Source: Caulobacteraceae bacterium (GTDB lineage: Bacteria; Pseudomonadota; Alphaproteobacteria; Caulobacterales; Aquidulcibacteraceae). Taken from it: a stretch of 64,000 nucleotides of DNA. Location of the stretch: positions 14,024-78,023 of the forward strand of contig JADJCG010000019.1 of NCBI GenBank assembly GCA_016703335.1. Direction: 5' to 3'. Positions within the stretch are counted from its first letter, which is position 1; each line of letters begins with the position of its first letter. Shown piece by piece: positions 26,963 to 37,316 of this stretch. Position numbers and translations under genes: made by a program. Below the pieces are notes generated by a model. That model ran no database searches. It saw only the letters and a list, made by a program, of their open reading frames with translations, and was not told the origin of the DNA.

Positions 26963-29623
26963 CGCCGCTCGCCGCCCATGCGTTCGAGCAGCGCCGGCAC
27001 GTGCACTTGGTCGGCTTTGTAGTTCCCGGTCAGCGCCACCATCACCATGTTGACGCCGAACCGCAGCGACATTTCACGCTGACGATCGCTCACGCCCGCT
27101 TGCCCGGACCAAGCGCTCGCCCAATCGCCATCGCCAATAAAAATTGCCGCCACGCCATCGCGTGACGAAGCTGCCGATGCGCTCTCCGCCCACAATTGCG
27201 CCGATTGCGACCGCCCCGGAAAACTGCGCAGCAGATAAAACGCGCGCGTCACCACATGCTCTTGCGTGACCTGCTCCAGCGGCGGCACGTCGATCCCCGC
27301 GAGCATCGCCTGCGCTGGTCGCGATGTCTGCTGCGCGCCGGCATCGCGCGTATCGACCAGCAACAATCCACCAATCGCCAAATAACGATCGACATTGCTC
27401 AACGCCGCATCCGGCAAACGTCGCGGCGAGGGCGGCGCCGGCCAATAGATGAACGAATACGTCGACAGATCATCGCGTGCGAGATCGATAGCCGCCGGCG
27501 GACCAGGCTCAACCGACGTGCGGTTCGTCAAAACTTCCGACAGCGCGCGCAACCCTTGCTCCGACGCGCGATCAATCCGCGAGATCTCCCGTGCGCACAT
27601 ACGCCAGCCGCAACGTCTGTGTCGGATCGTTAGCGTTCTGAGCGTGCGCATCGCCGCCAAACACGAACAGCCCAGCGAGCACCATCGCCGCCGCAGCGCT
27701 CGCGCGCCGCGGCAGACGCGGCAGCTTGCCAACCAGCAACAACGCAATCAGCAAATCAATCGCCAGCATCAAGCCAGCCAATCCAAACAGCCATCCGGCC
27801 AACGGCCGCTCGATCACCGCGCCCAACCCCGCGCGCGCTATCCCGCTCGGCAACGCGAGCGGTTGAAATGAATCATCCGGCCGCACCGCATCGATCGCCG
27901 CCGACACACCCGCGCGCTCATACAAACCCGGCGGCGTTGCCGGAGAGGGCTGCGCAATCGTGAACGCCTCCGGCGCAATCGGCTGCATGTCCTGCGGCGC
28001 AGGCGCCAGCGAGCCGTAGCCGTCCAACAAACGCTGCGCCACGAACGGCCCACCCGAAATCTCGCGTTCGCCCGCACCATCCGCCCGCGCCGCAAACGCC
28101 AGCGTCCGCCGCAAAATCTCAACGAACAGCCCGGAGAGCGGCACATCAGACCATTCTGGCGTCGCGCTTACATGGAAGAGCACGATCAGTCCGCGCCCGC
28201 GCGCCTGCGCCGTCACCAACGGCGAATTGTCCGAGAGCGTCGCCCACACGCGCGCTTCTTCAAGCGAAGCTGGCTCCGCCAAAACTTGCCGACGCACTTG
28301 CACGTCAGCCGGCGGCGAAATCCCCGCATACGGAGAGTCCGCCGGAAACGCGCCAATACTCAGCGGCGTCTCCCACGCCAGCGCGCTGCCTAGCGTGCGC
28401 TATCCGGGCCGCAGCCGCACCGGCACGAACTCATCCGCGTCGTTCGCCAGCCGCGGCCCTGCGAACCGCACCAACAATCCGCCGCCCTCAAGCCAACGCT
28501 GCAGCGCCGCGCTATCCGTCGGCGCAATCCGCCCAGCATCCGGCAAGATCAGCGCCTGCGCGCGCGCATCAATGAGCTGCGTGATGCTCCCACGCTGCAA
28601 GCTCGCATACGGCTGCAGCGCGCGATCCACATAAAACAATTCCGATAACAGCGGCTGCCCCGCGCCACCCGGATCAACCAAGCCAACAAACGGCCGCCCC
28701 GCGCCCGCCGGCAACAACCGCACCGCGCCCGCGCTCTGCTCGCCAACAATCCGCACCCGCGCCGCGCGCGCCGCAATCTCCGGCGGCAACTCAATCCGCG
28801 CGCTCGCCGTCAGCGCGTCGCCCTGAAACTGCAGCTCCGCCGCGCCAAGCGAACGGCCTTCCGCCGTCTCCGCCGTCACCGCGCCAGCCGCTGACCCATT
28901 CGTCGCGCGCCGCGCTTCAATCACAACGCCTTGTGGCGTCACCGCACCCGACACGATCCCGCGCGCCGTCTGCGCCGGAATCCGCGCCGTCACCGTCCCG
29001 CGTCGCTGCAGTTCCGTCGCCAACGCTTCCGCGCCCGCATCGTTCAAGCCATCCGTGATCCAAACAATGCGATCGAAATTGCCTTCGGTGCGCGCGAGCC
29101 GCGCCGCCGCATCCGCACGATCCGGCCGCCACGGCTGCGGCTCCAAACGTTGCACACGCGACTTCGCATCCGCCGCCGTCAGCGCTTCACCCGGATCGCG
29201 CGGCCGCAGGCTCGGCGCCGTGAACAACATGAAGACCGGCGCACGCGCGCGTTCCGCTTGCGCAATCGCCGCATTCGCTGCGTTGCGCACCTCGCTCCAC
29301 GCCGGCGCCGAGGTCCAACCATCATCAATGACGATCAGCGTTCGTCCACCCAGCGCGCTCTCACTCGCTTGCGGCGCCAGGCTTGGTCGCGCGAACGCCA
29401 AGATCAGCAGCGCCGCCGCCAGCATCCGAAACAGCACCAGCCACCACGGCGCCCGCTCGCGGCTCTGATCATCCGTGCGCAAGCCTTCAAGCAAACGCGC
29501 CGGCGGAAAGTGTTCGCGCTGCGGCGGCGGCGGCGTCGCCCGCATGATGAAGAACAGCACCGGCAGCGCCAGCAGAGCCAGCAACGCACCCGGCGCCCCA
29601 AACAGGAACGGCCCGAAGCTCAA
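26959..29623 (-). CDS. BatA-type / DUF4159 membrane protein, two frame breaks
   Basis: A protein of about 890 residues. The N-terminus is the aerotolerance BatA helix pair (FGPFLFGAPGALLALLALP, then WWLVLFRMLAAALLIL), followed by a vWA-like region (TLIVIDDGWTSAP) and a gatase-like region. After breaks near 28400 and 27600 the frame continues through two more helices to a DUF4159 domain, visible as STYSFIYWPAPP, GGLLLVDTRDAG and HVVTRAFYLL. It overlaps the DUF58 stop by four bases and the next gene by four, so the operon is tightly coupled. Confidence 0.82.
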
Positions 29624-30459
29624 GCGAACCGCTCCGAGATCAACGCAATCAGCAACGCCAGCGCCGGCGCCGCGCCATGGTCGGTGCGATGCAAGAGAGC
29701 AGGGAAGCCAAAGTTCGCGCCTGCTTGCCGGATCGCGCGCCGATGTGTCTCCAACCGCTCAGCATAAAGCTCGCGCACGTTCTCAGGGCGTCCGATCAAA
29801 GTCTCGCTGCGCCGGTTCGGTTCAAGAAACAGGGTCCGCCCACGGAACGGAAAATCCTCTTCCGCCGGATCGGCCACCATCACCAGCGCGCCACTCGCGC
29901 CGGCATCGGCCGCTGCACTCAAGCGCGTGCGCCACGTCTCAACCGGCGCGTAAAAGTCCGAGAAGAAAATCACGCAGGTCCGCGATGGCGCATCCGCATC
30001 TTTCTGCGGTGTCAGGAAATCATGCGCAATCCGATCCACCGCCCGCGGTCCCGTACGCGGCGCATGACCAAGCACGCCCACACGCTCACCGCCACGGTTC
30101 AACAATGTCGCCAGCGCCAGCGCAATCGTCTGCGCGCGCCGCAACTTAGTCGTCCGCGCTACATCGCTCGTCCAATTGAAACCAACGTCCGGATCCATCC
30201 AGATCCACGCCGTCTGCGCCGCTTCGCGCTCGCGCTCGCGCACAAAATAGCGATCGCCGCGCGCCGAGCGCCGCCAATCCACCAATCGCGCGCCATCTTC
30301 CGCGCGGTGATCGCGATATTGCCAGAACGCTTCGCCTTGCCCCGCGCGCCGGCGCCCGTGCAAACCCGGCGCACTCGCCGCAAGGCGCCGCGCATCGAGC
30401 AGCACGCCGGGCAAATCGCCCGCCAGCGCGAGCGCGTCGAGGCGCGCCGGATCGCTCAA
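29620..30459 (-). CDS. DUF58 domain protein
   Basis: A 279-residue DUF58 protein without membrane helices. The signature segment is EDGARLVDWRRSARGDRYFVRERE, followed by a vWA-like fold whose first strand is AWIWMDPDVG. DUF58 proteins work with MoxR AAA+ ATPases, probably in folding or inserting cofactors into partner proteins. The start is TTG 30459, overlapping an upstream stop as TTGA. The BatA/DUF4159 gene follows with an ATGA overlap. Confidence 0.88.
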   Translation of the reverse strand: MSDPARLDALALAGDLPGVLLDARRLAASAPGLHGRRRAGQGEAFWQYRDHRAEDGARLVDWRRSARGDRYFVREREREAAQTAWIWMDPDVGFNWTSDVARTTKLRRAQTIALALATLLNRGGERVGVLGHAPRTGPRAVDRIAHDFLTPQKDADAPSRTCVIFFSDFYAPVETWRTRLSAAADAGASGALVMVADPAEEDFPFRGRTLFLEPNRRSETLIGRPENVRELYAERLETHRRAIRQAGANFGFPALLHRTDHGAAPALALLIALISERFA

Positions 30460-30560
30460 CGCTTAGCCTTCTTCTTGGCGCGCTTTTCTCCGGCCCTTCT
30501 TGGCAGCGCAGGGCGGGCGCCACATGTCGACGATCACGTTGAAGCCGGCATACCGGCGCT
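30456..30560 (-). other. C-terminal fragment of an unidentified protein between MoxR and DUF58
   Basis: Reading the minus strand just after the corrupted patch gives AERRYAGFNVIVDMWRPP, then, after a one-base shift, a basic tail ending in RAKKKAKR with its stop overlapping the DUF58 start (TTGA). This has the coupling and composition of a real gene end. The body of the gene lies in the G/C-run patch and cannot be read, so I assign no family. Confidence 0.4.
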
Positions 30561-30845
<285 letters not shown>

Positions 30846-31835
30846 GCCGCGCTCCGCGAGCTCATCCACCAACGTGTCGATATCCAAGCCCTCTGCGCGC
30901 GCGCCAAAGGAGAGCGACATACGATGCACCAAAGCCGGCCGCGCCAGCGCCGCCACATCATCCACTGCCGGCACCAAACGCCCGCGCAACAACGCCCGCG
31001 CCCGCACCGCCAGCATCAAAGCTTGCCCAGCACGCGGACCAGGCCCCCAAGCGACATGCTGGTTCACACGCGGATCATGGCTCGAGCCCGGCCGCGCCGA
31101 ACGCACCAGCTCCAAAATGCTCGCCAGCACTTTTTCACCGACAGGCATCGCCCGCACCAAACGCTGCAAGCGAATGAGCGTCTCCGCATTCAACACCGCT
31201 TGCGGCTGCTGATCGCCAAGCCCCGTCGTCTCGATCAAAATCTTCCGTTCGATCTCCGCATCCGGGTAGGGCACATCGACCTGCAACAAGAAGCGATCCA
31301 GTTGCGCCTCCGGCAACGGATACGCGCCTTCATGCTCGATCGGGTTCTGCGTCGCCAGCACGTGGAACGGCATCGGCACATCGTAAGCCGCGCCGCCGAT
31401 CGTCACGTGATGCTCCTGCATCGCCTGCAGCAACGCCGACTGCGTCCGCGGCGACGCGCGGTTGATTTCATCGGCCATCAAGAGCTGCGTGAAGATCGGT
31501 CCCTTCACGAACCGGAAGTGGCGCCGTCCGCTCTCATCCTGATCCAGAACTTCCGAGCCCAGAATATCTGCCGGCATCAGATCCGGCGTGAACTGCACGC
31601 GGCCCCAATCCAGACCCAACACCCGCGCCGTCGCTTCCACCAATCGCGTCTTCGCCAAGCCCGGCGCGCCCACCAGCAGCACGTGGCCGCCCGCCAGCAC
31701 CGCCGACAGCACCAGCTCGATCACGCGTTCCTGGCCGAACACGGCCTTGCCGATCTCTGCCCGCACCCGAACCAAGGTTTCGCCGGCCGCCTCGGCTTCC
31801 CCAACCAAGGCCTGCGGATCGTTGGAATTGCTCAT
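30846..31835 (-). CDS. MoxR family AAA+ ATPase, C-terminus corrupted
   Basis: MoxR ATPases act as chaperones for partner proteins with vWA domains. The Walker A is GAPGLAKT, Walker B LLMADEINRASP, and sensor 1 lies in HVLATQNPIEHEGAYPLPEAQLDRF; the lid domain follows. About 330 residues are sound, up to LVDELAERG, close to the normal family end; after that the frame enters the G/C-run patch. The ATG at 31835 is 33 bases from the divergent DUF1285 gene. It is first in the DUF58/DUF4159 operon. Confidence 0.92.
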
Positions 31836-31868
31836 GGACGCGAAGCTCGCTTAGTTGGGGGCTGAATT

Positions 31869-32418
31869 ATGACCGCACCTGAAAACACCTCGTCCCTGGA
31901 GCAATTGATCGCCGCGCTCAAGCGCGAAGCGGGTACGGGCGACAAAGGCCTGCCTCCAGTCGACAAATGGAACCCCGCTCATTGCGGCGAGATCGGCATG
32001 GAAATCCTGGCCGACGGAACATGGAAGCACGAGGGAACGCGCATCACGCGCGAACCCCTGGTCAAGCTTTTCGCCTCGATCCTGAGAAAAGACGAAGACG
32101 GCGTGACCTACCTCGTCACCCCAGTCGAGAAGATCATCGTTAAAGTCGAAGACGCACCCTTCGTCGCCATCCGCGCCGACCGCGTCGGCGAAGGCTCCGA
32201 TCAAACCATCGTCTTCACCACCAACGTCGGCGACATAGTGACCGCCGGCCCCGACCACCCACTCCGCGTAGACCGAAGAGGCGACGAACCGCGCCCCTAC
32301 GTGCACGTGCGCGGCAGGTTGGAAGCACGCGTGCTCCGCGCGCCGTTCTACGAACTGGTCGAATGGGCCGAACCGAAAGAGGGAAAGCTCAGGGTTTGGA
32401 GCGGTGGGGCGTTTGGGG
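31869..32418 (+). CDS. DUF1285 family protein, C-terminus corrupted
   Basis: About 180 residues match DUF1285: MEILADGTWKHEGTRITREPLVKLFASIL, here starting near residue 44, then YLVTPVEKIIVKVEDAPFVA and the late REAPFYEL-like stretch (here LRAPFYELVEWAE) ending RVWSGGAF. The function is unknown; the family is common in Alphaproteobacteria next to MoxR, Nudix and CCA-adding genes, as here. The true stop should lie near 32418, where a G-run patch begins. Confidence 0.85.
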
Positions 32419-32855
32419 GGGGGGGGCGGGGGGGCGGGGGGGGGGCGCGTGGGAGTTCAGCGGGCCAAGGCGTGGGGAATGACGTTTCTCCTTGTGCGCG
32501 GAGCGCGCCGGGGGGGCCGCGGGCCGTCGGGCACGCGTCGAGTCACGGGCTCGACGCTGCGTTTGGTCGCTTACCGCCTCCGCGGCGTGGCGCGCACGAC
32601 CTGAGGTTCAAATTGCCGCGAAATTACCTTCACCGTCGTGAGTGCTGTTGCCAAGCGCGGAGCGCTTGCTCGAGCTCATCGCTCCATCGACCCGCAAAAG
32701 CGCGCGCCGCCGCAGCTTCCCGCGAGAGTGGGTTCTCGAAGTCTGCTCAAAGGGCCCGGGGGGGGGGCGGGGAGCCGCTGACGGCAGGGGCGCGCGATTC
32801 CCCCACAACCGCACAGATGCTGACCCCGCCACCCGCGATCATCCGCCCTGTCAAA
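32405..32855. other. Low-quality segment without a readable gene
   Basis: G runs dominate 32414-32446 and a further run lies at 32757-32771. Between them the sequence is normal in composition but shows no convincing reading frame, RNA gene or repeat on either strand. It may include lost or shifted sequence between the DUF1285 and exonuclease genes. Confidence 0.5.
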
Positions 32856-33485
32856 ATGGAAACGCACCTCATCCTCGACCTAGAGTCCGACGGCCCGGTG
32901 CCCCGGCCTCTGCCGGCGGAACCGAATATCACGGGCTCCGCCGGTCCCCGGGCCTTGGTTCGCCTTCGAAAAGAAAACCGCCCCCCCCCACCAACAATCA
33001 CCGCCGGGGGCGGGTTGCTTCGGCGGCCAGCGCTTCCTCGGCGAGAGCTGCGCATCGCGACGCCCTCGCGCCCCCGGGTGCGACGGCCTGCCCCGGCGAC
33101 CTTTCTTCGCGCGCCGGGCGGCCCGGCCCCGGCCCCCCCCCGCCGCCGCGCGGGTGAGCGGCGTCCAAACGCAGGGCGGCGGCCGTCAGGCTGACGCCAA
33201 CTTGGCACGACGCGGCCGGCAAGCGGCCGATCTTTTGGTCCGACAATCCCGCTTTCGATTGGCAATTCTGGAATTGGTATTGCCACAAATATCTCGGCGC
33301 CAATCCCGCCGGCTTCAGCGCGCGCCGCATCGGCGATCTCGACGCCGGCCGCCGCGGCGAACCGCTGAACACCAGCGCCTTCAAAAAGCGCCGCGAGACC
33401 GCCCACACGCACAATCCCGTCGACGACGCCCGCGGCAACGCCGAGGCACTGCGCTGGATTCGGGCAGATGGGCGAGAAACTTTGA
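32856..33485 (+). CDS. DEDD-type 3'-5' exonuclease, middle corrupted
   Basis: Both ends of an RNase H-fold exonuclease are clear. The ATG at 32856 gives METHLILDLESDGP with the first acidic residues of the DED motif. Another frame from 33191 gives LTPTWHDAAGKRPIFWSDNPAFDWQFWNWY and ends THNPVDDARGNAEALRWI with the last histidine and aspartate. The stretch 32930-33190 is disturbed, with G/C runs, so the middle cannot be read. A one-base correction near 33475 ends the protein QMGEKL at 33485. Such enzymes trim RNA or DNA 3' ends; the substrate is unknown. Confidence 0.75.
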
Positions 33486-33497
33486 ACCTCTGCGCAA

Positions 33498-33520
33498 CCC
33501 CTCTCCCTTGCGGAGAGGGG
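33498..33520. repeat. REP-like palindrome, possible terminator of the exonuclease gene
   Basis: Arms cccctctcc and ggagagggg pair perfectly around a 5-base loop, 12 bases after the exonuclease stop, followed by gcgaggtgagggg. This pattern occurs as a dispersed intergenic palindrome in many proteobacterial genomes. A related but altered form, including gcgtgaggtgaggg, lies at 61880-61900. Confidence 0.55.
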
Positions 33521-33674
33521 CGAGGTGAGGGGCGCTGCGGCCCCGCTGACAGCAAGCAAGGAGAAGGGGAGATGAAAAATCTATCCCCCAAATTCCCGCA
33601 CTAAATCCCTGAAATCCCAAGCCCCGCGCAAAAATCTATCCCACACCTCCAAGACGCCCGCACAATCGCGCGCC

Positions 33675-34379
33675 TTGACCAATTTCTCCGCCCCCACACC
33701 GATCTCCGACCTTTGGCGCATCGCGCGCGCATTTCTCGCTAACGCGCTCAACGCCTTCGGCGGCCCGCAAACAATCCGCCAAACGCTCGACCTCATCGGC
33801 CGCCACGCGATCAAACGTCAGCTGCAGGCGCTGGAAACTTTGGTGATGAAGCTGCTGCTCATCGAAGCCGCCAACTTGCCCGCACAAACGCAACGCGCAC
33901 GCACTGCGCCAAGCGGCAAGAGAAGCACCGCACGCGCCGCCGACGATCCCGCGCGACCGGAGACATGGCGCGTCGCATTCCAACTCCAAATCCCGCCCGA
34001 ACCCAAAGACACTCCAGCGCCGCGCATCCGCTATCTCGGCCCGTCGGGCTTCATTCGCGCCACCGTCGTCAGCGCCAAGACGCTGGAAAAGCTCGAGCGC
34101 CTAGTCGCCGCGCACCTCAACTCAAGCGGCGAAGACCTCGTCCGCGCAAAGGCGGCGAGACTAGCGCGCCGCTTCGAAGCGCTACGCCGCGTGTTCGCCA
34201 ATCCATTGCCGCGCGCACGCCGCCTGAAGCAAAAGCTGCAAGCCCTAAAGCGCCGCGCCTTCGCCGCCGCCAACCGCATCGCAAATCTGAAGCCGCCGCA
34301 ACGTCAGCTTGATCCGCTCCTCAACGAGCGCGCCGAATACGCAGCGCAGCACGCGGTCCCCGCATTTAACTCAAGCTGA
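33675..34379 (+). CDS. Conserved-looking protein of unknown function
   Basis: A 234-residue basic protein beginning with TTG at 33675. The N-terminal third is helical (LWRIARAFLANALNAFGGPQ), the middle has strands around RYLGPSGFIRATVVSAKTL, and the C-terminal half is very rich in arginine and alanine (ARRFEALRRVFANPLPRARR), likely a long helix. I do not recognise a family. Codon use matches the neighbours and the opposite strand gives no better protein. Confidence 0.6.
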   Translation: MTNFSAPTPISDLWRIARAFLANALNAFGGPQTIRQTLDLIGRHAIKRQLQALETLVMKLLLIEAANLPAQTQRARTAPSGKRSTARAADDPARPETWRVAFQLQIPPEPKDTPAPRIRYLGPSGFIRATVVSAKTLEKLERLVAAHLNSSGEDLVRAKAARLARRFEALRRVFANPLPRARRLKQKLQALKRRAFAAANRIANLKPPQRQLDPLLNERAEYAAQHAVPAFNSS

Positions 34380-34481
34380 GCGCACTCTATCCCAAGTAAA
34401 ATCGCCGCCGCGCCCATCAAGGCGCGGGCGCCGCCGCATGCGCCGATTGAACCGGCGCCGATCCCCGCCTAGGTCATCGGC

Positions 34482-35092
34482 GTGTCTGCCGATTTTGAAC
34501 AACGCCTCCGCACCCGCCTCGATCCGCTCGACGCTATCGCTTCCGAGCGCACGCGCAGCGACAACGATCTCAATCCCGGCTTCGACAATCATCCCGAGCA
34601 ACGCCCCGCCGCCGTGCTCGCGCCGATCATCAAGCGCGCCGGCGGCTGGACCATGCTCTTCACTGCGCGCTCGGTCGAAACGCCCGCGCATCCGGGTCAA
34701 ATCTCGTTCCCCGGCGGGCGCGTGCAAGCAAGCGACGCAAACGCCGTCGACACCGCCTTGCGCGAAACCTTCGAAGAGGTGGGGCTCGATCGACGCTTCA
34801 TAGAACCCATCGGCGCCTGGGATCGCTACGACACCATCACCGGCTTTCGCGTCACGCCGATCGTCGGCCTCGTCGAACCCGGCTTCGACTTGAAACTCGA
34901 TCCACGCGAAGTCGCGAGCGCCTTCGAGGCGCCGCTCGATTTCCTGATGAACCCGGCGAACCACGAAGTCCGCGAAGCCCAATGGCAAGGCCGCACGCGC
35001 TACTATTACGTGATGCCCTGGCAAGGTCATAACATCTGGGGCGCAACCGCCGGCATGGTGCGCGCGCTTTGGGAGAGCGGTTGTATGGGTGA
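34482..35092 (+). CDS. Nudix hydrolase, CoA pyrophosphatase type, frame broken near the end
   Basis: A Nudix protein of about 203 residues. The Nudix box runs from GGRVQASDANAVDTALRETF to EEVGL, and the upstream UPF0035 motif PAHPGQISFPGG marks the CoA diphosphatase subgroup, which splits CoA into phosphopantetheine and ADP. The end should read ALWE-RLYG with a stop at 35090-35092 after a one-base repair near 35075. Without repair the frame runs on into the next gene. It precedes the CCA-adding gene region, a neighbourhood common in Alphaproteobacteria. Confidence 0.9.
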
Positions 35093-35466
35093 AAGGATTG
35101 ATCGACGCGTGGTGTTGGCGATGATCGCGCTGAGTGCGTTGGGCGCCTGCTCGCGCCCGGTTGCCACTGTTACGTTCACAGTTGAACCCCAAGCGATTGC
35201 TGAAGTCAGAGAGGCGGTTCGAACGTTCGCGGCGTCCCACCACTATGAGCAGGCGGAGGTCTAGGCGGAGACCTGACGGCCTTTACTACAATGGTAGTCT
35301 GTCGAGGTTTGAGTTTTACAGCGAGCTGCAAACGCCGGGATCATTCACGGCGACGTTCATCGATAACAGAGCTTTCCCACAAGACGACATCTACGGAAGG
35401 CTTCGGAGATTCATCGCCGCGATCAGACCTATTGCTGGAGTTGTGATCCCCGATACCTACGAATGA
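35085..35466 (+). CDS. Small lipoprotein of unknown function, one frame break
   Basis: The ATG at 35085, with GGGAGAG upstream, starts a lipoprotein signal MGERIDRRVVLAMIALSALG and lipobox LGAC. The first half ends with ASHHYEQAE; after a break near 35265 another frame continues RPDGLYYNGSLSRFEFYSEL and ends IAGVVIPDTYE. The restored protein has about 126 residues. No family recognised. It overlaps the DUF2809 start by four bases (ATGA). Confidence 0.6.
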
Positions 35467-35831
35467 AGGAGCGCCGCGCGTACCTCATCGCTGCGATGAT
35501 CCTCTTCGCGATCGAAGTCCTGATCGCGCTCTTCGTCCGCGACACCTTCATCCGCCCCTACATCGGCGACGTTCTCGCCGTCGCGCTCGTCTACGCCGCC
35601 CTCCGCGCCGCAACGCCGCTCAAACTCATCCCAGCGCTGGCGCTCACGCTCGCCATCGCCTTCACCATCGAGATCGCACAAGCGCTCAACTTCCTCGACG
35701 CCGTCGGCCTCCGCGACAACATTATCGCCCGCACGATCCTAGGCGGCGTCTTCGACCGGTCCGACCTCATCGCCTACACGACCGGCGCCGCGATCATCCT
35801 CGCCATCGAACAAATCCGCCCTCATCGGTGA
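35463..35831 (+). CDS. DUF2809 family membrane protein
   Basis: A 122-residue protein with four hydrophobic helices. The DUF2809 features are visible: FAIEVLIALFVRDTFIRPYIGDVLAV near the start and DLIAYTTGAA near the end. Function unknown. Its ATG lies in the stop codon of the preceding lipoprotein gene, so both are translated together. Confidence 0.82.
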   Translation: MKERRAYLIAAMILFAIEVLIALFVRDTFIRPYIGDVLAVALVYAALRAATPLKLIPALALTLAIAFTIEIAQALNFLDAVGLRDNIIARTILGGVFDRSDLIAYTTGAAIILAIEQIRPHR

Positions 35832-35920
35832 TGCGGCCCGCACTTTGTACCGGAGGTTACGCGTGACGGCGCTTCAGCATGCGCCTAGTGTCCACTGAGA
35901 ATGGGACCGGGGAAAAGCGC

Positions 35921-37243
35921 ATGACAATCCGTATGGCGATAGCGTCCGCGTTTATTTTTTTCGTGAGCGCCTGCGTCGGTAGCGCGATCGATCAAAATGA
36001 AAGCAGCGCCACGCAACAGGCGCAGGAATTCCTACCCGATGGCGGCCCGCCAGTCGTGAACGGTTTGTATGAAGCGCAAGGCGCATGCCCATTCGAAGGC
36101 TGCTCACCTGGAGAGTTGCGCGCGCGAGGGCCCGTTGAACTCCAAGCACGCCCCGAGCCCTCCGCGCCTGTGGTCGCGACCGTGCCCCCCGGAGAGTGGG
36201 TCAACACCGTAGCAAGCATCAATCGCACGCGCCCCACGCGCGGCGTCGTCGCGGAAGCAATCGAAATTTACGTCAGCGAGACTGAAAACAAACGCCTCGA
36301 AGTCGGCGAGGTCGTTTACATGACGGACTATTACGGTGAGGGCGAAGTCGAACTTTGGCGCAGAGGCGAGCGCCTTTCCTACATGGGCGAGAGCATCCGC
36401 TGGGATTTCTCAAGCGACGCGCAGCGCGCTGCAGATGATGCTGCGGGCGCCGGATGGTGGATCGAGGTGCGGCGCGACAACGGCCAAACCGGCTGGGTGC
36501 TGGGCGGCGGAGATTTCGATTGCCTCGGAGCCATCGATGCAGCGCGTGCCTGTCAGTGGGGCAGAGCCGGGCCGCCTACACCGCCACGCGCAATAACGCT
36601 TCGCGATTGCCGCGACTGTCCCGCGCTCGTCCGCGTGCCGGACCAGACATTCGCCATTGGTCAGTATGAGGTGACGTTTGCGCAGTGGGACGCATGCGTC
36701 GCTGATGGTGGCTGCAATGGATACACTCCTGACGACAATGGTTGGGGCCGTGGCGATCGGCCGGTCACCAATGTGAGTTGGAACGATGCGCAGGCTTACG
36801 CCCAGTGGCTCAGCCGTCGCACCCTCCAACACTATCAGCTGCCGGACTTTGACCAATGGGAGTTGGCGCTGCATCCGGGCGCCGAATGGGATACTTGGGG
36901 TTACGACGGTATGGCCTGCGAGTTCGACGCAAGCGCCGGAGTTAATATCGCACGCTGCGAGCGCGGCCAGAGTGTGCCGGTTGGCTCGTTCCGGCCGAAC
37001 TCGCTCGGACTCTACGATATGATTGGCAATGTCAGCGAATGGCTCGAGTACGGTCAGCTCGGTCACGAAGCCACGCGCAGGGATTACGTCGATTCATCCT
37101 TCAACTGGCAATTTGGGGTCGAGACGCCGCCGGGCTACTGCGCCCATGTCGGCCCGCTGACGAACGGAGAAGGTCAGCGCTGTGCGGGCGTCGCCGACCA
37201 GCGCAGCAACAAGATTGGCTTTCGCGTCCTGCGAACGCTCTGA
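35921..37243 (+). CDS. Secreted lipoprotein with SH3-like and SUMF1/FGE-type domains
   Basis: A 440-residue lipoprotein: signal MTIRMAIASAFIFFVSAC, a linker, an SH3-like segment (VELQARPEPSAPVVATVPPG), a second strand-rich part, and a C-terminal formylglycine-generating-enzyme-like domain with YEVTFAQWDACVADGG, RPVTNVSWNDAQAYAQWLS and LGLYDMIGNVSEWLEY. Bacterial relatives mostly lack sulfatase activation and serve as lectin-like or unknown modules. No sulfatase gene is near. I chose ATG 35921 because it begins the signal peptide. Confidence 0.85.
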   Translation: MTIRMAIASAFIFFVSACVGSAIDQNESSATQQAQEFLPDGGPPVVNGLYEAQGACPFEGCSPGELRARGPVELQARPEPSAPVVATVPPGEWVNTVASINRTRPTRGVVAEAIEIYVSETENKRLEVGEVVYMTDYYGEGEVELWRRGERLSYMGESIRWDFSSDAQRAADDAAGAGWWIEVRRDNGQTGWVLGGGDFDCLGAIDAARACQWGRAGPPTPPRAITLRDCRDCPALVRVPDQTFAIGQYEVTFAQWDACVADGGCNGYTPDDNGWGRGDRPVTNVSWNDAQAYAQWLSRRTLQHYQLPDFDQWELALHPGAEWDTWGYDGMACEFDASAGVNIARCERGQSVPVGSFRPNSLGLYDMIGNVSEWLEYGQLGHEATRRDYVDSSFNWQFGVETPPGYCAHVGPLTNGEGQRCAGVADQRSNKIGFRVLRTL

Positions 37244-37316
37244 GCGGCAGCGTGGGGCGAGCGTTATCTGGTCCGCTGGTTGATGGCGGCTGGAAACTGC
37301 GCGAATACAGGTGCGA

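Noticed and set aside
32590..32640. ggttcaaatt resembling a tRNA T-loop
   Set aside because: The flanking bases do not pair as a T-stem and no acceptor or anticodon arm could be built around it.
32404..33194. Long open frames through the G-run patches, giving glycine- or proline-rich proteins
   Set aside because: The composition comes from homopolymer runs; real protein pieces (DUF1285 end, exonuclease ends) lie in other frames.
33575..33642. 13-base direct repeat aaaaatctatccc, copies 55 bases apart
   Set aside because: No mobile element, target duplication or gene is associated; too short to interpret.
33581..33814. Minus-strand frame ending in a plausible-looking VWDRFLRGAWDFRDL stretch
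   Set aside because: It overlaps the start of a better plus-strand protein and a repeat-like intergenic area, and has no family features upstream.
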